A stretch of 64,000 bases of DNA from Streptomyces populi. Its GTDB lineage: Bacteria > Actinomycetota > Actinomycetes > Streptomycetales > Streptomycetaceae. The stretch spans positions 35,369-99,368 of the forward strand of contig NZ_KZ626861.1 in the NCBI RefSeq assembly GCF_002911015.1, given 5' to 3'. Positions within the stretch are counted from its first letter, which is position 1, and every line of letters begins with the position of its first letter. Made by a program: the position numbers and the translations under genes. Under the pieces are notes generated by a model that saw only the letters and a list, made by a program, of their open reading frames with translations, had not been told where the DNA came from and did no database searches. Of the stretch, positions 59,498 to 64,000 are shown piece by piece.

Positions 59498-60580
59498 TCA
59501 GCGGGTCGGCGCGCAGCAGTCGGGGTCCAGGCCGGCCGGCAGGCGCTCGCCCCCGAAGACCGCGCAGGTGGCCTCGTCGCCGCCCAGTGCGGCGACCGCC
59601 AGCAGCAGGGAGCCCGCCGTCCAGGTGGTGAGTTCCTCGGGCCACACGGCCCGGTCCTCGAAGACGTAGCCCGTCCAGTACAGACCGGACTTCGGATCAC
59701 GCAGGTGCTGGATGGACTGGAGGATCTCCAGGGCACGGTCGGACTCGCCCACCGCCCACAGCGCCAGGGCGAGTTCGGCCGACTCTCCACCGGTCACCCA
59801 CGGGTTGGGGACCACGCAGCGCACCCCGAGGCCGGGCACCACGAAGCGGTCCCAGCCCTCCTCTATGCGGGACTTGGCCTCGGCGCCCGTCAGCGCGCCC
59901 CCGAGCACCGGGTAGTACCAGTCCATGGAGTAGTGGTCCTTGTCGAGGAACCGCTCCGGGTGCAGCCGGATCGCGTGCCGCAGCGCGCCGACCGCCAGCT
60001 CCCAGTCGGGCTGCGGCTCCTCGCGCTGCTCGGCGATGGCGAGCGCGCAGCGCAGCGCGTGATGGACCGACGAACTCCCGGTCAGCAGCGCGTCCTCGAC
60101 CGCCCGTCCGTCGTCCTCGCGCTTCCAGCCGATCTGCCCGCCGGGCTGCTGGAGCCGCAGCACGAACTCCACTGCCGCGAAGACGGCGGGCCACATGCGG
60201 TCCAGGAACACGTCGTCGCCGGTCGCCAGGTAGTGGTGCCAGACGCCCACCGCGATGTACGCGCAGAAGTTGGTCTCGCGGCCGCGGTCGGTGACGTCCT
60301 CGAAGTCCCCGTCCGCGTAGGCCGCGTACCAGGAACCGTCCTCGTTCTGATGCCGTGCCAGCCACTCGTAGGCCCGCTCGGCGGCCTCGTGCTCGCCGGC
60401 CGCGTCGAGCGCCATGGCGGCCTCGGTGTGGTCCCACGGGTCGAGGTGGTGGCCGCGGAACCACGGGATGGCTCCGTCGGGGCGCTGCACCGCGAGGATC
60501 CCGCGCACCGTGGCGGCGGCCTCCTCCGCGGTGAGGACCCCGGGCAGGACGAGGTGTTCTGTCCGCCGGGGAGTGGTCAC
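59498..60580 (-). CDS. (alpha/alpha)6-barrel protein, prenyltransferase/squalene-cyclase-like
   Basis: A 360-residue protein starting MTTPRRTEHLVLPGVLTAEEAAATVRGILAVQRPDGAIPW, with repeated Gln-x-x-x-G-x-W segments (LARHQNEDGSWYAAYADGD, LQQPGGQIGWKRED, YWTGYVFEDRAVWPEE) typical of terpenoid cyclase/prenyltransferase-like alpha-toroids; glycoside hydrolases of similar fold are the alternative. No DxDD or DDxxD is seen, so cyclase activity is unsupported. The GTG start overlaps the methyltransferase stop (GTGA). Last gene of the glycosyltransferase operon. Confidence 0.8.
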   Translation of the reverse strand: MTTPRRTEHLVLPGVLTAEEAAATVRGILAVQRPDGAIPWFRGHHLDPWDHTEAAMALDAAGEHEAAERAYEWLARHQNEDGSWYAAYADGDFEDVTDRGRETNFCAYIAVGVWHHYLATGDDVFLDRMWPAVFAAVEFVLRLQQPGGQIGWKREDDGRAVEDALLTGSSSVHHALRCALAIAEQREEPQPDWELAVGALRHAIRLHPERFLDKDHYSMDWYYPVLGGALTGAEAKSRIEEGWDRFVVPGLGVRCVVPNPWVTGGESAELALALWAVGESDRALEILQSIQHLRDPKSGLYWTGYVFEDRAVWPEELTTWTAGSLLLAVAALGGDEATCAVFGGERLPAGLDPDCCAPTR

Positions 60581-61326
60581 GTGGCGTCCGCCTCGGCAGC
60601 GGCCGCCTTCGGCAGGTGCGGCTTGGTCGCGTACGCCACGAAGCTCTTGCCGATCAGCGGGTTCAGCGCCTGCTCGACGACCCGGGTGGCCAGCGGCTTC
60701 TTCATGATGTCCCAGACCAGCAGCTTGTGGTACGCCCGCACGGGCAGCGCCTTGTCGTTGTCGACGCCGAACGCGCACTTCAGCCACCAGTACGGCGAGT
60801 GCAGCGCGTGCGCGTGGTGCGAGCCGTAGGGCCGCAGGCCGGCCCCGCGGATCTTCGCGAGCAGTTCGTCCGCCTTGTAGATGCGGATGTGGCCGCCCTC
60901 CACCTCGTGGTAGGCGTCGGACAGCGCCCAGCAGACCTTCTCCGGGCCGTAGCGCGGCACGGTGACGGCGATGCGGCCGCCCGGCTTGAGCACGCGGACC
61001 ATCTCGGCGAGGACGCCCTTGTCGTCCGGGATGTGCTCCATGACCTCGGAGATGATCACGACGTCGAAGGACTCGTCGGGGAAGGGCAGCGCGAGCGCGT
61101 CGCCCTCCATGGCGGTCGCGGTGGCCCCGGCGGGCGCCTCCCCGGCCTCCTTCATCGCCGCGAACCACTTCGCGACCTCGCGGATCTCCTCGGCGTTCTG
61201 GTCCAGCGCCACGACCTGCGCGCCGCGCCGGTAGCACTCGAACGCGTGCCGGCCGGCACCGCATCCGAGGTCCAGGACGCGGTCCCCGGGGGCGAGCGGG
61301 AACCGGGAGAAGTCGACGGTCAGCAC
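60577..61326 (-). CDS. Class I SAM-dependent methyltransferase of the glycosyltransferase operon
   Basis: A 249-residue methyltransferase. SAM motif VLDLGCGAGRHAFECYRRGA (about 20-39), acidic VVALDQNAEEIREV, and EGDALALPFPDESFDVVIISEVMEHIPD with LKPGGRIAVTVPRYGPEKVCWALSDAYHEVEGGHIRIYK, as in demethylmenaquinone/O-methyltransferase-like enzymes. The C-terminal half (YGSHHAHALHSPYWWLKCAFG) suggests a bulky, perhaps membrane-bound or glycolipid, acceptor. GTG start overlaps the glycosyltransferase stop by 7 bases; it is translationally coupled to it. Confidence 0.88.
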   Translation of the reverse strand: MLTVDFSRFPLAPGDRVLDLGCGAGRHAFECYRRGAQVVALDQNAEEIREVAKWFAAMKEAGEAPAGATATAMEGDALALPFPDESFDVVIISEVMEHIPDDKGVLAEMVRVLKPGGRIAVTVPRYGPEKVCWALSDAYHEVEGGHIRIYKADELLAKIRGAGLRPYGSHHAHALHSPYWWLKCAFGVDNDKALPVRAYHKLLVWDIMKKPLATRVVEQALNPLIGKSFVAYATKPHLPKAAAAEADAT

Positions 61327-62762
61327 GTGGCCCTGCTTTCGCGGTTGACTGCAACTAGTTCTTCGGCGGGAGTCTCCTCCGCCGCCTCGGCGCGGTCGGT
61401 TCCCGGGGTCGCCGGGGAGCCGCCGTGCCCGTCGGTGCCCGCGCGCGCGCGGGACCGGGACGAGGAGAGGGCCATCGCCGCACGGTAGTGGGCCACGGTG
61501 CCTTCGGCCGCCTTGGCCCAGGTGAAGCGCGCGAGGACGCGCTCGCGCCCGGCGGAGCCGAGCCGCGCCCGCAGCGCGGGGTCGCCGAGGAGCCGGCCGA
61601 GGGCCGCCGCCAGCGCTCCGGGGTCGCCCGGCGGGACCGCGAGGCAGGTCTCGCCGTCGGGACCCGCGACCTCCGGGATCGCTCCGCCGGTGGTGGCCAC
61701 CAGCGGGGTCCCGGTGGCCATCGCCTCGGCGGCGGGCAGCGAGAAGCCCTCGTACAGGGAGGGCACGCAGGCGACCTCGGCCGAGCGGACGAGGTCGACG
61801 AGCTCGGCGTCGGAGATGCCCTTGACGAACTCGACGGCGCCCTCGAGGCCGTACCGCTCGATGGCCTGGGCGACCGGCCCGTCCTCGGCGCGCTTGCCGA
61901 CGACGACGAGGTGCGCGCCCGGGTGTTCGGTGCGCACCTTCGCGAGCGCCTCGACCAGGAACACCAGACCCTTGAGCGGCACGTCGGCGCTGGAGGTGGT
62001 GACGATGCGGCCCGGCACCTGGGGCACCGAGGGGTCCGGCGAGAAGAGGTCGGTGTCCGCGCCGATGTGGACGACGTGGATGCGGTCCTGGTCCACCTTC
62101 AGGTGGTCGACGATCTCCTGGCGGGAGGTGCCGGAGACGGTCAGGACGGACGGCAGTCGGCGCGCGACGCGCTTCTGCATGCGGGTGAAGGCGTACCACC
62201 GGCGGACCGAGGCACGACGCTGCCAGCCCTCGGCCGCGTCCAGCTCCAGCTGCCGGTCGACGGTGATGGGGTGGTGGATGGTGGTCACCAGCGGGGCGCC
62301 GACGTCCCCCAGCAGTCCGTAGCCGAGCGTCTGGTTGTCGTGGACGACGTCGAAGTCACCGCGCCGGGCCCGCAGGTGACGGCGGGCGCGCAGCGAGAAG
62401 GTCAGCGGCTCGGGAAAGCCGCCGGTCCACATCGTGCCGACCTCGAGGGCGTCGATCCAGTCCCGGTACTCGTCGCGCGCGGGGGTGCGGAAGGGGTCGG
62501 GCTGGCGGTACAGGTCGAGGCTGGGCAGCTCGGTGAGGCTCAGTCCGTCGAGGCCCTCGTCGAGCACCGGGTAGGGCTGGGATCCGATGACCTCGACACG
62601 GTGGCCGAGGCGGGCGAGCTCGCGCGAGAGGTGCCGCACGTAGACACCCTGGCCGCCGCAGAACGGGTTTCCCTTGTAGGTGAGGAGCGCGATGCGCAGG
62701 GGTCGTTCCCCGTCGGCTGCCGCGCCCTTCCCGGGGTCCGCATCCATGGCCTCAGCGGTCAC
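61320..62762 (-). CDS. GT4-family glycosyltransferase (GT-B fold)
   Basis: A 480-residue retaining glycosyltransferase. The N-terminal half has GGQGVYVRHLSRELARLGHRVEV and DVVHDNQTLGYGLLGD; the C-terminal half the acceptor-sugar loop VPSLYEGFSLPAAEAMATGTPLVATTGGAIPEV and EX7E-type catalytic Glu. Sugar donor and acceptor are unknown. The GTG at 62762 (MTAEAMDAD) is used; the ATG at 62747 is possible. First gene of a tightly coupled GT-methyltransferase-barrel operon; KstR-like site C lies 54 bases upstream. Confidence 0.9.
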   Translation of the reverse strand: MTAEAMDADPGKGAAADGERPLRIALLTYKGNPFCGGQGVYVRHLSRELARLGHRVEVIGSQPYPVLDEGLDGLSLTELPSLDLYRQPDPFRTPARDEYRDWIDALEVGTMWTGGFPEPLTFSLRARRHLRARRGDFDVVHDNQTLGYGLLGDVGAPLVTTIHHPITVDRQLELDAAEGWQRRASVRRWYAFTRMQKRVARRLPSVLTVSGTSRQEIVDHLKVDQDRIHVVHIGADTDLFSPDPSVPQVPGRIVTTSSADVPLKGLVFLVEALAKVRTEHPGAHLVVVGKRAEDGPVAQAIERYGLEGAVEFVKGISDAELVDLVRSAEVACVPSLYEGFSLPAAEAMATGTPLVATTGGAIPEVAGPDGETCLAVPPGDPGALAAALGRLLGDPALRARLGSAGRERVLARFTWAKAAEGTVAHYRAAMALSSSRSRARAGTDGHGGSPATPGTDRAEAAEETPAEELVAVNRESRATC

Positions 62763-62815
62763 TTCCGGTCCCCTTCTCCCTGCACTTTCCCGCGAGATTA
62801 CGCCGGGACGCTAAT

Positions 62816-62830
62816 CTAGAACAAGTTTCA
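62816..62830. promoter_or_regulatory. KstR-like operator between the glycosyltransferase and TetR genes (site C)
   Basis: CTAGAACAAGTTTCA fits TNNAACNNGTTNNA. It lies 54 bases before the glycosyltransferase start and 171 before the TetR start, with -10-like TAGATT/TAATCT adjacent, so it may repress both. A smaller palindrome CAAGT-TTCAG-ACTTG overlaps it (62822-62836). Confidence 0.7.
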
Positions 62831-63000
62831 GACTTGATCGTTCACGGAGCACTGAATCTACCGGCAGGTAGCGCCGCTGTGAGCGGTGGATCAGGTGATT
62901 CACGCCACGACGGGGCGGCTGGATCGACTGCTCCACTCGGCGGTGTGACGCCCTGCGGTCGACTCGTCGCTCCCTCTCGCCGATGTCACGGAACGGACCC

Positions 63001-63702
63001 ATGCCTGCGGAAGCCAAGGCGGACTCGAAGAACGCGCGACCGGCGCCGGGAGGCGGCACACCCGCCGCGTCCTCCGGCACCGCGCACACCCGGCCGCACT
63101 CCATGTCGCACACCGCCTCTCCCCCGCTCACCGAGCGGCAGGAGGCGCGCCGCCGCCGGATCCTGCACGCGAGCGCGCAGCTGGCCAGCCGGGGCGGCTT
63201 CGACGCCGTGCAGATGCGCGAGGTCGCGGAGTCCTCGCAGGTCGCCCTCGGCACCCTGTACCGCTACTTCCCCTCGAAGGTGCACCTGCTGGTCGCCACG
63301 ATGCAGGACCAGCTCGAGCACATGCACGGCACGCTGCGCAAGAAGCCGCCGGCCGGGGACACGGCCGCGGAGCGGGTGGCGGAGACCCTGATGCGGGCGT
63401 TCCGCGCCCTCCAGCGCGAGCCGCACCTGGCCGACGCGATGGTCCGCGCGCTCACCTTCGCGGACCGCAGCGTCAGCCCCGAGGTCGACCAGGTCTCGCG
63501 GCAGACCACGGTGATCATCCTGGACGCGATGGGGCTCGACGACCCGACGCCGGCCCAGCTCTCCGCCGTCCGCGTCATCGAGCACACCTGGCACTCGGCC
63601 CTGATCACCTGGCTCTCCGGCCGCGCCTCCATCGCCCAGGTCAAGATAGACATCGAGACGGTCTGCCGCCTGATCGACCTGACGGGCCCGGACACCCGGT
63701 AG
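63001..63702 (+). CDS. TetR-family regulator, KstR-like
   Basis: A 233-residue regulator. HTH at about 57-95 (FDAVQMREVAESSQVALGTLYRYFPSKVHLL), preceded by a ~40-residue polar N-terminus; a start at MSHTASPPLTERQ (residue 35) would remove it. The C-terminal domain (MMDQLEHM-type first helix, VARALTFADRSVSPEVDQVSRQT, IEHTWHSALITWLSGRASIAQVKIDIE) resembles KstR-type repressors of sterol catabolism, which bind CoA thioesters. The identity is my reading, not a search result. It is divergent from the glycosyltransferase operon and next to a KstR-motif site, which supports autoregulation. Confidence 0.85.
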   Translation: MPAEAKADSKNARPAPGGGTPAASSGTAHTRPHSMSHTASPPLTERQEARRRRILHASAQLASRGGFDAVQMREVAESSQVALGTLYRYFPSKVHLLVATMQDQLEHMHGTLRKKPPAGDTAAERVAETLMRAFRALQREPHLADAMVRALTFADRSVSPEVDQVSRQTTVIILDAMGLDDPTPAQLSAVRVIEHTWHSALITWLSGRASIAQVKIDIETVCRLIDLTGPDTR

Positions 63703-63719
63703 CTCCGGTACGAGCCGAT

Positions 63720-63775
63720 GCGCCCGTCCACGCAAAAGCACCCGTACGAACGGGTGAACCGGCACGAACGGGCGC
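63720..63775. terminator. Nested hairpins between convergent genes
   Basis: Inner stem CACCCGT-ACGA-ACGGGTG (63739-63756) inside an outer stem GCGCCCGT/ACGGGCGC (63720-63727 and 63768-63775), after the TetR stop and before the convergent gene stop; a plausible bidirectional terminator. Confidence 0.6.
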
Positions 63776-63782
63776 GCCGCTC

Positions 63783-64000
63783 CTAGCCCACCCGTTCCAG
63801 GCCGCTCCAGCCGCGGCCGATCGCCTTCTCCCCCGCCCAGCGCTCCAGCAGCAGCCGCGCCTCCGGCTCCGGAGCCGCCAGCGACACCGCCTGGGCGCCC
63901 GCCCGGACCTCGCGCTCCTGCTGGTGGGTGCCCTCGCTGCAACAGGCGCAGAGCATGCGTACGGCACTGGCCGGCTCGGCGCCGAAGCCGTGCTCGGTGA
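63783..64000 (-). CDS. Hypothetical protein, C-terminal part
   Basis: The minus-strand frame enters from beyond the window and ends at TAG (63783-63785). The visible ~72 residues include a Cys-rich segment MLCACCSEGTHQQEREVRAG and a C-terminal LLLERWAGEKAIGRGWSGLERVG. The three cysteines might bind a metal or form disulphides; no family is recognised. Codon usage is typical of the surrounding genes. Confidence 0.65.
   Translation of the reverse strand, partial: TEHGFGAEPASAVRMLCACCSEGTHQQEREVRAGAQAVSLAAPEPEARLLLERWAGEKAIGRGWSGLERVG

Overview
The window is very GC-rich with strong third-position GC bias. It carries an actinobacterial-type RNase P RNA, EfeUOB iron-uptake genes, many start codons that look leaderless and several Streptomyces-style intergenic repeats. 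I read it as Streptomyces chromosome, mostly core or near-core DNA with a few accessory insertions. No tRNA, rRNA or CRISPR array was seen.

Layout. 1-5.9 kb: end of a haem/siderophore ABC importer, then efeO-efeB-efeU and a lipoprotein gene, preceded by tandem IdeR/DmdR-like iron boxes. 5.9-21 kb: housekeeping and metabolic genes (DNA primase/polymerase-like, dimethylargininase, Rsm22, serine hydrolase, Bcr/CflA efflux, Gfo/Idh oxidoreductase, D-Ala-D-Ala carboxypeptidase, a MacB-type ABC exporter, aldo/keto reductase, DoxX, MazG-like) and rnpB at about 20 kb. 21-32 kb: EamA transporter, AraC regulator, RNB ribonuclease, YaaA, KDPG-type aldolase, HTH regulator, RNase H/acid phosphatase, zinc-ribbon protein, Nif3 and a repeat-rich hypothetical protein. 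32-35.5 kb: a MaoC hydratase, alcohol dehydrogenase and SDR operon. 35.6-42.7 kb: an ABC transporter and histidine kinase whose likely response regulator is displaced 3.5 kb by a TetR/SDR pair and a GH54 arabinofuranosidase. 43-47.6 kb: two FG-GAP secreted proteins, a membrane protein and an ECF sigma factor. 47.7-49.6 kb: a TnpB-only IS element inside remnants of an MFS transporter gene. 49.6-53.3 kb: a thiolase and a fused double acyl-CoA dehydrogenase. 53.5-64 kb: MFS transporter, methyltransferase, amidase, F420-dependent oxidoreductase, a glycosyltransferase/methyltransferase/barrel-protein operon and a KstR-like TetR regulator.

The most interesting theme is a dispersed regulon. Three separated operons (MaoC-ADH-SDR, fused acyl-CoA dehydrogenase-thiolase, and the glycosyltransferase cluster divergent from the TetR gene) each have a CTAGAACNNGTTYCA element just upstream. 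This fits the published mycobacterial KstR motif TNNAACNNGTTNNA, and the TetR gene at 63.0 kb looks like a KstR relative. A second palindrome, WCTGACGNNNNGTCAGA, lies beside two of these sites and again before the F420-dependent oxidoreductase gene. Together they suggest coordinated control of a steroid- or branched-acyl-CoA-type catabolic set linked to an uncharacterised glycosylation/methylation cluster.
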